A DNA stretch of 64,000 nucleotides from Oscillospiraceae bacterium (GCA_015065935.1 SVPI01000001.1:62001-126000), one strand, 5' to 3'; counted from the stretch's first letter, positions 1 to 10,602 are shown. Numbers and translations are program-made. Notes: a model not told the origin generated them from the sequence alone.

Positions 1-124
1 ACAATGCTTGTTATTCGCCACAAAACAAAGCACAAACGATTTATGGTGGGTTTACCGCTGATAATATTGCTGCACGCTGTAATATTGCTGCTTGTAATAC
101 ACTATTTTCCTAATTTTCTAACAT

Positions 125-157
125 AAAAAACCGAGTACAAGAAGTACTCGGTTTTTT
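125..157. terminator. bidirectional rho-independent terminator
   Basis: CCGAGTAC-AAGAA-GTACTCGG flanked by A-run and T-run. Confidence 0.85.
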
Positions 158-160
158 GTT

Positions 161-2653
161 TTACAGTTGATTCATTTGTGTAACGTTAAATTTGCTTGCC
201 TTGCCATCTATTTTAACGGTTATAACCTCATTTGGTAAAAGGGAAAGGAAGTTTTTATCGGTTAGCAGGGGAGTATTATCCTTAGAAAATGCGCCGATTT
301 CGTTAAAATAGGCAATGCGGGGCGATCTATTTGCGATAACAAATTCACTACTACTGATTTTTATAACCTCTAAATCGCACTTTTCGGTTTTAAGAAGGGG
401 AGCAAAAAGATTTTCTTTTCCCTTTGTAAACACCCACTCACCTAAAACCCCATTAAGATTTGTGGCGGTCATTCTAACAATGTTAATTTCGCCATCAATT
501 TTAAACTTAATGTCGGCAAGGGTTATTGTGCCGCAGTCCTTAACATTTTCAAAGCTAAAGGTCTCGGTTTCCTCACCCATTTCGTTAAAGATGCTGATTT
601 GAACGGTGCCAAAATCAAAATCGTTATCGGTACAAAGGAAGGGTGTAAAAGTAATTTCACCCTTATCGTTCCCATAGGGTCTATCATATTTAAGACCGCC
701 GAGCTGATGGGAAAAGCCTTTTTTAGTTTCATAGAATGCGGGCTTTGCGTAGCCATCAAATTCCAAAAGACTTGTGTTTTGGGCATTCGGGAAGGGCTCG
801 GCACCCATCCAAACAATTAGTCCTGTTTTCTTTGAATCAAAATATCTTATTGCGGCACAGGTGGTTTTAAGGGCCTCGGCCTGAATAAAGCGGGATGCGG
901 CAATATAGGCGGCAAGCTTATCGGGATAGCTTTCAAAGTTTCCGAAAAGCTCGGTTAGCTCATCAAGGCGAATCCACCAGGCGCCTCTACTTGACCAAAA
1001 CTCTGTTTTGTAGCTTGGCGGCCAAATATCCTTTGTGCAATATTTTTTAATTGCTTCATATCTTGCGCTTGAGGGTGCGCCAACCTCCGAAAACAGCAGG
1101 CTCTTTTCCTCATAAAAATAGGTGTAATGGCGGTCTGGTCCAATATAATCCCAAGGTCCGTGGGCATCGCCGTTTATCCAGCCGCCCTCGCTATTTTCGT
1201 TAAATCGTGGGTCAGGAATGCGGGAGGGGGTATCGGGTAGGTAAAGAGTTTCGGGATTATGCTCTCTTACAAGGTTGCCGAGCGACCTAATATTATCGCT
1301 AATTTCTTCATCAACGGGCAAATAGTTGGAAAGGTAAAGCTCGTTTCCACTGCACCAATAGGTAAGGCTTACGTGGGAGCGTGCGTGGAGAATATGCTGT
1401 TTTGAAATCTTGAGCAGGTTTTCAATGTAGGCGGGGTCCTCATTTGGAGCATTATCAATGCCGCTTGAGGATTGTGGGAAATCCTGCCAGACCATAATTC
1501 CAAGCTTATCGCAAAGGTTATAAAAGGTGGTGGTTTCCTTGTTGGCGCCGCCCCAAACGCGGATAATGTTGCAGTTCATTTTTGCAAAGCGCTCTAAAAT
1601 GAAAAGATAATCCTTTTCTCTGACAGAGCCATAAAATGGGGAAAGGGGCACCCAGTCAATGCCGCGAAGTGGAATAAGGCGGTCATTTATTTTAACCGAA
1701 TAGGGCAGGCAGTTTTTGGGCGCGCCATCGGGCACAACATATTCAAGTTTTCTAAAGCCCACCTGCTTTTGGTTTGTGTCAATAATCTTTCCGTTTTTAT
1801 CATAAAGGGAAATTTCAGCGGTGTATAGGGGCTGATTTCCAAAGCCTAGCGGGAACCATTTTTCAATATTTAAACCATCAAGCTTAAGTGTAATATTATT
1901 GGTTCCTTTAATGGTAGAAAAACTACTTTCGGTTTTGCCGATAATTTTGTTATCTTTTTTAAGCGCAAGGCTTACATTAAGTTCCGTTTCATTTAAGCCT
2001 ACAAGGGTGAGCTCGCCACAAAGGGAACCGCCATTTTCGCAAAGTGTGGTTTTGGGATAAAAATCCTCTATATAAGCGCAGTTAACCGCTTCAATCCAAA
2101 CATCGCCGAAAATGCCAATGTTAACAAGGCGGGGACACCAGTCCCAACCATAATTAAAGCGAGATTTTAAAATTGAGGTTTTGCTGGTGTAGCCCACCTG
2201 GCCATCAACCTCGGGCGGCTGCAGAAAAACAATTTTAAGCTGATTTTCCTTATCGAGATAAACCGCATCGGTAACATCCACACGGTAGGGAAGCATCATT
2301 TCATTGAATTCCAAAATCTGATTATCGTTAAGAAAAACAAAGCCGTTAAAATCAAGACCCTCAAAATAAAGATAATATTTATCGGCCTTTTCGGAGATAC
2401 AAAAGGTTTTGGTGTAAACCCATTCGCGGTTTTCAATCCATTCAATGTTTCTGAAATTGGTACCTACATTCCAGTCCTCAATAATTCCGTTATTAAATAA
2501 ATCGGTTTGAACGCTGCCGGGAACGGTTGCGAGAATTTCGGGAACAACAGGGGCAGAAAAGCCGTTTGTTTCCATAACCTTGCCATAATGCCATTGGTGC
2601 TTTACCCAACCAACAAGTGTCCAGTCGTTTCCGCTTAATAAAATTTTGCTCAT
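161..2653 (-). CDS. beta-mannosidase-like glycoside hydrolase family 2
   Basis: 830 aa; GH2 architecture, WCSGNEL acid/base motif, FSEVGAPS nucleophile region, NYGWDWCPRL. Confidence 0.85.
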   Translation of the reverse strand: MSKILLSGNDWTLVGWVKHQWHYGKVMETNGFSAPVVPEILATVPGSVQTDLFNNGIIEDWNVGTNFRNIEWIENREWVYTKTFCISEKADKYYLYFEGLDFNGFVFLNDNQILEFNEMMLPYRVDVTDAVYLDKENQLKIVFLQPPEVDGQVGYTSKTSILKSRFNYGWDWCPRLVNIGIFGDVWIEAVNCAYIEDFYPKTTLCENGGSLCGELTLVGLNETELNVSLALKKDNKIIGKTESSFSTIKGTNNITLKLDGLNIEKWFPLGFGNQPLYTAEISLYDKNGKIIDTNQKQVGFRKLEYVVPDGAPKNCLPYSVKINDRLIPLRGIDWVPLSPFYGSVREKDYLFILERFAKMNCNIIRVWGGANKETTTFYNLCDKLGIMVWQDFPQSSSGIDNAPNEDPAYIENLLKISKQHILHARSHVSLTYWCSGNELYLSNYLPVDEEISDNIRSLGNLVREHNPETLYLPDTPSRIPDPRFNENSEGGWINGDAHGPWDYIGPDRHYTYFYEEKSLLFSEVGAPSSARYEAIKKYCTKDIWPPSYKTEFWSSRGAWWIRLDELTELFGNFESYPDKLAAYIAASRFIQAEALKTTCAAIRYFDSKKTGLIVWMGAEPFPNAQNTSLLEFDGYAKPAFYETKKGFSHQLGGLKYDRPYGNDKGEITFTPFLCTDNDFDFGTVQISIFNEMGEETETFSFENVKDCGTITLADIKFKIDGEINIVRMTATNLNGVLGEWVFTKGKENLFAPLLKTEKCDLEVIKISSSEFVIANRSPRIAYFNEIGAFSKDNTPLLTDKNFLSLLPNEVITVKIDGKASKFNVTQMNQL

Positions 2654-2779
2654 AACACTAACCTCACTTTAAAAAGGAGTTTAGGTAATTATAGCATACC
2701 AAAAATGCAATATCAAGAAAAAAGAGGAATAGGTTGAATAAAAATAGAATGTATGTTATATTTACTGTAAGAAGGCGAG

Positions 2780-3115
2780 GTGGCGGCAATTTTGAAAATT
2801 ACAAATTTAAAGGAAAAGCTTATTGCGATTTTTGCAATTGTTCTTGTTGCCGTTGTTTTATGGCTTTTAAAGGTGCCCTGTGTTTTTAAGGCATTGTTTA
2901 ACATAGAATGCATTGGCTGCGGAATGACAAGGGCATTCCTTTCAGCAATTAAGCTCGATTTTGTTTCAGCCTTTTCCTACCACAAAATGTTTTGGTCACT
3001 GCCTATTTTGGTACTTTATTTTTTGCTTGATGGGAAACTTTTTAAAAATAAAATCATAAATATTACAGTGCTTATTTTAATAGGCATTGGCTTCCTTTTA
3101 AATTGGGCTTTTTAA
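2780..3115 (+). CDS. DUF2752 family small membrane protein
   Basis: GTG start after AAGGCGAGG; VPCVFKALFNIECIGCGMTRA motif plus TM segments. Confidence 0.7.
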   Translation: MAAILKITNLKEKLIAIFAIVLVAVVLWLLKVPCVFKALFNIECIGCGMTRAFLSAIKLDFVSAFSYHKMFWSLPILVLYFLLDGKLFKNKIINITVLILIGIGFLLNWAF

Positions 3116-3138
3116 TTGTCGAAAAACATAAATTTTTG

Positions 3139-3168
3139 TTGACACAATATATAGCACTATGTTATAAT
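3139..3168 (+). promoter_or_regulatory. sigma70-type promoter (TTGACA-N18-TATAAT) for TM2 gene
   Basis: TTGACA 3139-3144, TATAAT 3163-3168. Confidence 0.7.
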
Positions 3169-3213
3169 TATAACAACTAAAAAGCGTTAAAAACGCAGAT
3201 AGGGGAATGTATT

Positions 3214-3603
3214 ATGTATTGTAAAAATTGTGGCGAAGTTATGAATGATAACCAGGCTATCTGCCTTAAGTGCGGTGTTAAAACCGGAGAGGGCAAGGCT
3301 TTTTGCGCTAACTGCGGTAATGCAGTTGCTGAAAATGCAGCAGTTTGCCTTAACTGTGGCGTTGCTATTACCCAGGGTGCAAACGGTGAGTACTTAAACG
3401 GCAAAGATAAAATCGTTATGGCACTTATCTGCTTCTTCCTTGGCGGTCTTGGTATTCACAACTTTATGATGGGCGAAACCAAGAAGGGCATTGTTAAAAT
3501 CGTTCTTTCTATTTGCTGCGGTATTGGCGGCATCCTTGCTCTTATCGACTTCATTAAAATCCTTACGGATAAATATGTTGTTGACCCTGAGAAGGCATTC
3601 TAA
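3214..3603 (+). CDS. double zinc-ribbon TM2-domain membrane protein
   Basis: Two CxxC...CxxC ribbons followed by ALICFFLGGLGIHNFMMG TM2 motif. Confidence 0.8.
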   Translation: MYCKNCGEVMNDNQAICLKCGVKTGEGKAFCANCGNAVAENAAVCLNCGVAITQGANGEYLNGKDKIVMALICFFLGGLGIHNFMMGETKKGIVKIVLSICCGIGGILALIDFIKILTDKYVVDPEKAF

Positions 3604-3618
3604 GAATTGTTTAAAATC

Positions 3619-3650
3619 GCCCTTGTAAAATTTTTACAAGGGCTTTTTTT
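3619..3650 (+). terminator. rho-independent terminator
   Basis: GCCCTTGTAAAA/TTTTTACAAGGGC then T7. Confidence 0.85.
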
Positions 3651-3665
3651 ATGGGAGGTTTTCTA

Positions 3666-3977
3666 GTGTTTTGTACCAATTGCGGAAGGGAAATTGATGA
3701 CAAGGCTGCAGTTTGCCTTGGTTGCGGCTGCTCCGTAAAATCAAAAAGCGATGCATCGAAGGATACAGGCAGCATCGGCTGGGGCTTCCTTGGCTTTTTT
3801 GTACCGCTGGCAGGCTTTATTCTTTGGGCGGTGCTTAATGATACACAGCCTAAAAATGCCAAGAAAGCAGGAATTGGCGCAATTATCGGCATTATTGCAT
3901 CGGTTGTTGGTGCAGTTTTACTGTATGTGCTTTATTTTGCAATATTACTGTTTATCGGAACAGGCTTGTCATTTTAA
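3666..3977 (+). CDS. zinc-ribbon membrane protein
   Basis: GTG start after GGGAGG; FCTNCG...CLGCGC ribbon plus two TM stretches; ORF track opens upstream at 3651. Confidence 0.65.
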   Translation: MFCTNCGREIDDKAAVCLGCGCSVKSKSDASKDTGSIGWGFLGFFVPLAGFILWAVLNDTQPKNAKKAGIGAIIGIIASVVGAVLLYVLYFAILLFIGTGLSF

Positions 3978-3991
3978 ATTCAAAAAGTTTC

Positions 3992-4024
3992 AAAAAAGAC
4001 CGCTCCGTGTGTTCGGTCTTTTTT
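3992..4024 (+). terminator. rho-independent terminator
   Basis: AAGACCG...CGGTCTT then T-run. Confidence 0.7.
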
Positions 4025-4047
4025 GTTTGAGAGGAAAGAATTTTTTA

Positions 4048-4797
4048 GTGTTTAATTTTTTTGTAAGTGATGAAAACAGAAACGGTAATTCCTTTTTAAT
4101 TTCGGGAAAGGACTATAACCACATTAAAAATGTTTTAAGAATGAATGTGGGAGATACCTTCTTTGTTAGCTCGGCAGGGCATAGCCATTTGTGCGCCCTT
4201 AAGGAGTTTTTAACTGACAGTCTTATTGCCGAAATTGTAGAGGAAAACTGCAATGATACAACATTGCCCATTAATATTATTTTATTCCAAGGCCTTCCTA
4301 AGGGCGATAAAATGGAGCTTATTATTCAAAAAACAGTGGAGCTGGGTGTTAGCGAAATTGTTCCCACCGAAATGAAAAACTGTGTTGTTAAAATTGAGGA
4401 TAAGAAAAAGGATGTAAAGCGCAGCCGCTGGCAGGCAATAAGCGAAGCCGCCGCAAAGCAGAGCAAATGCAATTTTGTGCCCGAAATTAGCGAAATTTCC
4501 TCTTTTAACGATGTTTTAAAGCGGGTAAAAGATACCGACTTGTTTTTGGTGCCTTATGAAAATGAGGATGGAATTTTATCAACTAAAAACTGCCTTTGTG
4601 AAATTAAAAAGGGTATGACGGTTGGTCTGCTCATTGGCCCTGAGGGCGGCTTTAATGATGCTGAAATAGAGGCTTTGAAAGCGGCGGGGGCAAAAACGGT
4701 GTCACTGGGGAAGCGCATTTTGCGCACCGAAACGGCGGCAATAACGGCGGTTTCAATGTGTATGCTCTATGCAGAAATGATGGTGGAAAATGATTAA
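4048..4797 (+). CDS. rsmE: 16S rRNA (uracil1498-N3)-methyltransferase RsmE
   Basis: In-frame GTG start within ORF 3751-4797; LLIGPEGGFNDAEIEAL and LGKRILRTETAAI motifs. Confidence 0.9.
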   Translation: MFNFFVSDENRNGNSFLISGKDYNHIKNVLRMNVGDTFFVSSAGHSHLCALKEFLTDSLIAEIVEENCNDTTLPINIILFQGLPKGDKMELIIQKTVELGVSEIVPTEMKNCVVKIEDKKKDVKRSRWQAISEAAAKQSKCNFVPEISEISSFNDVLKRVKDTDLFLVPYENEDGILSTKNCLCEIKKGMTVGLLIGPEGGFNDAEIEALKAAGAKTVSLGKRILRTETAAITAVSMCMLYAEMMVEND

Positions 4798-6145
4798 GCT
4801 GCCCGATATTTACGAAAAAAGAATGGCAGGTCTTTTAGGTGGCGAGTTTGAAAGCTACAAGCAGGCGCTAAATTTGGAGCCTTGTCGCGCATTTAGGGTT
4901 AACACAAATAAAATCTCCCTTGAAGAATTTGAAAAAATAAATCCCTTTGGCAGTGAGAAAATCCCTTACACCGAAAACGGATTTTATCTCGATTTCGAAA
5001 GGATTGGAAATAACCCTTATCACCACGCGGGGCTTATTTATGTTCAGGAGCCTGCCGCAATGGCACCTGCCGAATGTACTGATATTGAATCTGATTGGTG
5101 GGTGCTTGATATGTGTGCCGCCCCGGGTGGAAAAAGCACACAAATTGCAAATAAGCTTCACAAAAATGGCCTGCTTGTTTCTAATGAAATTATTGCATCA
5201 AGATGCAAAATTTTAAGCGGTAATATTGAGCGCTTAGGCGTTAAGAATGCCGTTGTAACCTGTGCTGATACCGCTTTTCTTGCCAAAACCTTTCCAAAAA
5301 CCTTTGACCTTATTATGGTTGATGCCCCCTGTTCGGGAGAAGGAATGTTCAGAAAGGAAGCGGCGGCTGTTAGCGAGTGGAGCGAGGAAAACGTTTTAAA
5401 ATGCGCCGCAAGGCAGGCTGAAATTTTAGAAAATGCCGTAAAGCTTTTAAAGGATGGCGGAACAATTATTTATGCCACCTGCACCTTCTCTTTAGAGGAG
5501 AATGAGATGGTTATAGACCGCTTTATTAAAGCCCACCCCGATTTTTGCCTTGTTAAACCGAAAGAAGAGGTGGTAGAGGCCACAACCGAGGGTATTAATT
5601 TTGACGGCTGTGAAACCCAAAACATTCATTTTGCCCGCCGTTTTTATCCTCACAAAGGCAGGGGAGAGGGTCAGTTTATGGCGGTTCTGAAAAATACTAA
5701 AGAAAAGCCCACCGTTAAAAGCACTGTAAAATCTACCCAAAGGATTGAGAAAATTGTTTTTGATTTTCTTGATGATATTTTAGAGGGCTATGATAAAACG
5801 GCAGTTAAAATGGTAAACGGAACCCCTGTTTATTTTGAAAGCGACTTTGATTTAAACGGAATAAAGCCGTTTTTGTGCGGCGTTACAATTGGTGAAATTA
5901 GAAAGAACTATATTTTGCCCCACCACCAGCTTTTCTCGGCTCTTGGGGATAAATTTAAAAGAAAAATTAATCTTTCGGTAGCTGATAAGCGGGTTTTGCA
6001 GTTTTTACACGGTGAGGAAATTGAGGTAGAATGCGAAAACGGATTTGCCGCCGTTCTTGTTGATGGTGCACCTCTTGGCGGTGTTAAGGTTGTAAATGGC
6101 ACCGCTAAAAACTATTATCCAAAGGGCTTAAGGATAAATTTATGA
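4790..6145 (+). CDS. RsmB/NOP2/RsmF-type rRNA cytosine-C5 methyltransferase
   Basis: DMCAAPGGKSTQIA, DAPCSGEGMFR, YATCTFSLEENE motifs. Confidence 0.9.
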   Translation: MIKLPDIYEKRMAGLLGGEFESYKQALNLEPCRAFRVNTNKISLEEFEKINPFGSEKIPYTENGFYLDFERIGNNPYHHAGLIYVQEPAAMAPAECTDIESDWWVLDMCAAPGGKSTQIANKLHKNGLLVSNEIIASRCKILSGNIERLGVKNAVVTCADTAFLAKTFPKTFDLIMVDAPCSGEGMFRKEAAAVSEWSEENVLKCAARQAEILENAVKLLKDGGTIIYATCTFSLEENEMVIDRFIKAHPDFCLVKPKEEVVEATTEGINFDGCETQNIHFARRFYPHKGRGEGQFMAVLKNTKEKPTVKSTVKSTQRIEKIVFDFLDDILEGYDKTAVKMVNGTPVYFESDFDLNGIKPFLCGVTIGEIRKNYILPHHQLFSALGDKFKRKINLSVADKRVLQFLHGEEIEVECENGFAAVLVDGAPLGGVKVVNGTAKNYYPKGLRINL

Positions 6146-6822
6146 GATATGAAAACATTGTAAAGGGCATATTTTTAAGCCGCCCAAACAGGTTTATTGC
6201 CGAGGTTTTAATTGATGGCATAAAGCAAACCGTTCATGTTAAAAATACAGGGCGGTGTAAAGAACTGCTTATAAAGGGAAATGAGGTTTGGCTCCAAAAA
6301 TCCCATAATCCTCTTCGCAAAACTGCCTATGACCTTATTGCCGTTAAAAAGGGCGATATGCTTATAAATATGGATTCCCAAATTCCAAATGCCGTAGCGG
6401 CAGAGTGGCTGAAAAAAGGACAGCTTTTTTCAAAGGAAGCGGTTATTAAAAGGGAGGTTACCTTTGGTAATTCCCGCTTTGATTTATTTATTGAGGACAA
6501 AAACCGCAAGGCTTTTATTGAGGTTAAGGGCGTAACGCTAGAAAATGATGGTATAGCAAGTTTCCCTGATGCTCCAACTCTTCGCGGTGTTAAGCATATT
6601 AACGAACTGATAAAATGTGCCCAAAACGGATTTGAGGCTTACATAATTTTTATAATTCAAATGAAGGGCGTGCGCCTTTTTACACCTAACTACGAAACCC
6701 ACGCCGAGTTTGGAGAAGCGCTTAAAAAAGCACAAGAAAACGGTGTAAATATAATTGCTCTTGACTGCAAGGTAGACGAAAACTCTATTGAAGCTGACAA
6801 CTTTATAAACGTTAAAATATAA
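6142..6822 (+). CDS. sfsA: DNA/RNA nuclease SfsA
   Basis: 226 aa; RPNRFIAEV, VHVKNTGRCKELL, FIEVKGVTLE, PDAPTLRGVKHI. Confidence 0.9.
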   Translation: MRYENIVKGIFLSRPNRFIAEVLIDGIKQTVHVKNTGRCKELLIKGNEVWLQKSHNPLRKTAYDLIAVKKGDMLINMDSQIPNAVAAEWLKKGQLFSKEAVIKREVTFGNSRFDLFIEDKNRKAFIEVKGVTLENDGIASFPDAPTLRGVKHINELIKCAQNGFEAYIIFIIQMKGVRLFTPNYETHAEFGEALKKAQENGVNIIALDCKVDENSIEADNFINVKI

Positions 6823-6855
6823 AAAACACGAATCGCTTACGCGGTTCGTGTTTTT
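6821..6855. terminator. bidirectional terminator
   Basis: CACGAATCGC-TTAC-GCGGTTCGTG with A/T flanks. Confidence 0.85.
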
Positions 6856-6858
6856 CTT

Positions 6859-9003
6859 TTAGAAGTTAAGTGCGTTAACATCTGTAACCACAGGAACGTT
6901 AATTTGATAGTGAAGCTTGTAACGGTTTTCGCCGTGGTTTTTGGTTTTTAAAACAACCTCAAAGTATTCAACGTTTTCTACATAGGGTAACACAAATTTT
7001 ACGCTATGACCTTCCTTGCTTTCATTAGCCTTAGCAGTTGCGTTCTCCCAGGTCATAAGATAATAGGATTTTCCGCCGATTTCAACCGAAACCTCAATGT
7101 CCTCTGTAACCTCTTCTACAAGGTCGTTAATAAGCCAAATAGAGGCGGTGAAGGCATCGCCTGATTTGTAGGAGAACTTTTCAATTTGAGCTGAGGCTAC
7201 AACATCGCGCAGGGAATCTTTAACGGCGTAATAAGAGGGCTTGGGTCTTGCAGGGTAGGCAAGAAGTGAGTTGCCTGCTGCAACCTTCCAAGGCTCGTTA
7301 TAGCACCAGTTAAGCGCCATTGAGCAATAAGGCTTCTGGCGGCGCGCGGCTTCGAAAATTGCCTTATAGCCCTCACGCTGGAGCCAAGCGCCATATTCGC
7401 AGCACTGCTTTGTGGTTTTCATTTCGCCGAAATAGTGCCTTAAAATATCCAAGCTTACCCAGCTTTCGGTAATCCAGGCACCCATACCGTGGTGTAATTT
7501 CCAGGTTTCGGTTGGGGTGGGGAAGTCAAGTTCTTCTTCAGGGATAATTTCCTTTAAAATGTCATATTCGGTAATCGCGCCGCAACCAAATTCGGTGTAG
7601 GCAGTGTAATGGCATTTGTTAATAAAGGCGTGAACCTCTTGGTCGTTGTAGTCGGGCATTTTGAAAAGATATGGACCGTGGCTCATTCCGCTAAGGGGAG
7701 AGGCGAAAATAAAAGGAGTGTTGCGATCTTCCTCATAACAAATTTTATCAAGAAGCCTTAATGCGTGGTATTGCTCGGTCATTCCCGACCAGCTGTTTAG
7801 CAGCTCGTTACCGCCGCACCACATAACAAGGCAGGGGTGGAAGCGAAGATTTCTTACAATAGCTCTGGCCTCGGTTTCCAAAACCTCTAAATAATGGGGA
7901 ACATTTTTATAGTTGTTGCAGGCAAGGGTAAATTCCTGCCAAACCATAATGCCGTATTTATCGCAGTAGTCATAGAAAATATCCTTTTGAACACCTGCGC
8001 CGCCCCACATTCTGAATATGTTCATATTAGCCTGAGCGGCAAGGCGAACCATATCCTCATAATGCTTATCTGTTACATTACCGGTGAAAATATCAGGTTC
8101 AACAATGTTGGAGCCTTTGGCAAAAATTCTTCTGCCATTAAGGCAAATCGTAATGGGAGGGCGTGTGCGGCTTTTGGGGAAATCGGGAAGCTCCTCCCAG
8201 GCGCCTTCGTTGGTTAAAAGCTCGGTGCGCCTAAAGCCAACGGTTCCGCTTTTTTTGCAGGTTGCGCTTTCGGCAGTCCAGGTGTAAAGGTACTGTTCAC
8301 CCTGACCGCGGCACCACCAAAGATTTGGGTTTTGCAGAGTAAAGCAACCGTTTATACTTTCGGCAACGCACGTGCCTTCCTTATCAAAAAGACTGTACTT
8401 AATTTCGGCAGTGCTGTTTACATCAAAATGAACCGTTACAAAGGAGAAATCAGCCGATAAATCATAGGAAACATTAACCTTGCCAAAATCGGTATCCTTT
8501 CGGCTTTCAATTTGAACGCCCTGCCAAAGACCCGATGGAATAAGGCGGGGATGCCAGTCCCAACCGTAGGATGCGGGGGGCTTTACCGATTCATCAGCCT
8601 GCTTTCTGCCAAAGGGGGCATCAGCCCTTTTTGGGGGAGGTAGAATTTTAATTTTAAGTGTGTTTTCGCCATTTACTAAAAGCTCGGTTATGTCACACTC
8701 AAAGCCTTCAAACATTCCTTCGTGTGTAAAGAAAAGCTTATCGTTAATATAGCATTCGCATTCATAGTCAATGCCCTTTGTAACAAAGAAAACCTTTTCG
8801 CCGTTTTCTTTGTAATCAAACTTGGCAATGTAATACCAGGTGCTATCCTCAATAGCATCGAACTTTGTGGCGTTCAGCCCAAAGTGGTGGTCACCAAAGT
8901 TTTTGAATTCGGCATAATCCTTTTGAATGTCACCCGGAACAGTTACAGGGAAAAACTCCTTTTCACCTTCACGATTACCGAGAAATTTAAGTTCGTAGTT
9001 CAT
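6859..9003 (-). CDS. beta-mannosidase-like glycoside hydrolase family 2
   Basis: 714 aa; YGWDWHPRL, WCGGNEL, YTEFGCGAI. Confidence 0.85.
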   Translation of the reverse strand: MNYELKFLGNREGEKEFFPVTVPGDIQKDYAEFKNFGDHHFGLNATKFDAIEDSTWYYIAKFDYKENGEKVFFVTKGIDYECECYINDKLFFTHEGMFEGFECDITELLVNGENTLKIKILPPPKRADAPFGRKQADESVKPPASYGWDWHPRLIPSGLWQGVQIESRKDTDFGKVNVSYDLSADFSFVTVHFDVNSTAEIKYSLFDKEGTCVAESINGCFTLQNPNLWWCRGQGEQYLYTWTAESATCKKSGTVGFRRTELLTNEGAWEELPDFPKSRTRPPITICLNGRRIFAKGSNIVEPDIFTGNVTDKHYEDMVRLAAQANMNIFRMWGGAGVQKDIFYDYCDKYGIMVWQEFTLACNNYKNVPHYLEVLETEARAIVRNLRFHPCLVMWCGGNELLNSWSGMTEQYHALRLLDKICYEEDRNTPFIFASPLSGMSHGPYLFKMPDYNDQEVHAFINKCHYTAYTEFGCGAITEYDILKEIIPEEELDFPTPTETWKLHHGMGAWITESWVSLDILRHYFGEMKTTKQCCEYGAWLQREGYKAIFEAARRQKPYCSMALNWCYNEPWKVAAGNSLLAYPARPKPSYYAVKDSLRDVVASAQIEKFSYKSGDAFTASIWLINDLVEEVTEDIEVSVEIGGKSYYLMTWENATAKANESKEGHSVKFVLPYVENVEYFEVVLKTKNHGENRYKLHYQINVPVVTDVNALNF

Positions 9004-9018
9004 AAAATTACCTCTAAA

Positions 9019-9759
9019 TTATTTAAGTCCTAACGATGTAAGATATTTATAGCTCTTGGTTAAGCATTCAATGGCATTTTCGGCGTTGCAGTTGTCCTGC
9101 TCAACCAAAAGATACTCGGTGTTTGCGGTTTCGCAAACCTTTAAAATGCTGTCCCAGTTCATATTACCACTGCCAACAGGGGTCATATCTCCTGTGTAAG
9201 CCATATCCTTTAAATGAACACAAGGGATGCGGTCTTTTAATTTTTCAAGCCACCAAGCAGGGTCGCCGCCTGCCTTTTGCACCCAATATGTATCAACAGT
9301 AAAGGAAAGCTCGTTTTTATCGAAAGCGTTTGCAAGCATTTCAAGGTAGGTCACGCCATTCTTTTTATCAAATTCGAAGTTGTGGTTATGGTAGCAGAAA
9401 TTAAAGCCGTTTGCACCAAAGGCCTTAATTGAAGGGCCAAAAGTTTCAATAAATTTGTCAAGACCCTCTTCAATAAAGTTAAAGTAGCCAAGACCTATAT
9501 TCTTGCAGCCTAAAATTCGGTGGGCCTCCATTGTAGCATCGGGGGTATCCACCATTTTTTGAGCAGGGTAGTGGGTAATGGCACATTTAAGACCATTTTT
9601 GTCAAGCTCGCCCTTAAGCCAGGCGGGGTCGTACTCACAGGTGCCCGAAACCTGAACGGTGGTGTAACCAATGTCTGCAATTCTTTTAAGGGTTTCGCTT
9701 AAACCTTGCGTATTTTGACAAAGTTCGCGAACTGTAAACATTTGTGCGCCTAAAATCAT
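9019..9759 (-). CDS. sugar phosphate isomerase/epimerase (xylose isomerase-like TIM barrel)
   Basis: 246 aa; FCYHNHNFEF, TVDTYWVQKAGGDP, VHLKDM, LLVEQDN. Confidence 0.85.
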   Translation of the reverse strand: MILGAQMFTVRELCQNTQGLSETLKRIADIGYTTVQVSGTCEYDPAWLKGELDKNGLKCAITHYPAQKMVDTPDATMEAHRILGCKNIGLGYFNFIEEGLDKFIETFGPSIKAFGANGFNFCYHNHNFEFDKKNGVTYLEMLANAFDKNELSFTVDTYWVQKAGGDPAWWLEKLKDRIPCVHLKDMAYTGDMTPVGSGNMNWDSILKVCETANTEYLLVEQDNCNAENAIECLTKSYKYLTSLGLK

Positions 9760-9777
9760 AACATAAGCTCCCTTTAT

Positions 9778-10470
9778 TTAAACGGTAAAAATGTAAATAT
9801 TAACCGAACCGTAGGATGGGTCAAGGGTAACAATAATATATTCGCAAGGTGTATCACCTGCGGGTAATGTATTATAGGTTTTTTCGGTAACATTATAGAA
9901 AAGGCAAACCGAATCGTAATAACCCACATAAGGCAAAAAATGTTTAAATAACTCGCCATCTTCTTCATATGAAATCCAGTTTTTATTTTTAACCACATCA
10001 TCTAAAAGGCCATTAAGCTTTTTATCGGGCAAATAATAACCGTAGCTTTGCACAGTTACAAATTGGCGATTTTCATCATCAAAGATTTTTTGCTCATCGG
10101 AATAGGCATCAAAGGGTGCAGGGGGCAGGGAAATACCTGTTACTGCATTTACATAATCAATTTTTGAGTTAACCGTGTCAATGTGGTCATCAGCAAGCTT
10201 TATAAAACCTGAAACTAGGCAAAGGACCAAAATAAGAATTACCGAAACCACCGAAAGAATAATAAGCGCAAGTTTACCCTCAGTTAACTTGTAAGCCGAA
10301 AATATAAGAGAAATAACCGATAAGGGAATAAAGCAAAGATAAATCCACCAAAGGGAAAATGTGGTGAAAATATTAAGAATTAAAGCACCCAAAAGGCAGG
10401 CACCTAAAATACAACAGCATAAAACGCAAATTACAAACCATAATTTACTGCGAGTTTTTGTGTCGTTCAC
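9778..10470 (-). CDS. hypothetical membrane protein
   Basis: 230 aa ORF with N-terminal TM segments; no family recognised. Confidence 0.6.
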   Translation of the reverse strand: MNDTKTRSKLWFVICVLCCCILGACLLGALILNIFTTFSLWWIYLCFIPLSVISLIFSAYKLTEGKLALIILSVVSVILILVLCLVSGFIKLADDHIDTVNSKIDYVNAVTGISLPPAPFDAYSDEQKIFDDENRQFVTVQSYGYYLPDKKLNGLLDDVVKNKNWISYEEDGELFKHFLPYVGYYDSVCLFYNVTEKTYNTLPAGDTPCEYIIVTLDPSYGSVNIYIFTV

Positions 10471-10602
10471 AAAATCACCTCATTGTATTTTTTGCAATAT
10501 TTAATTTATTGTAACATAGTAAATATTAAAATTCAAGGTTTAAAACGGTTGAAAATTGTCAAAATTTGTGTTATATATGTTAAAAGAGGTGAAAAGTCCG
10601 AA

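Noticed and set aside
1-124. Fragment of an upstream gene (TGG CGG..NIAARCNIAACNTLFS-like translation)
   Set aside because: Too short to assign; only its terminator is supported.
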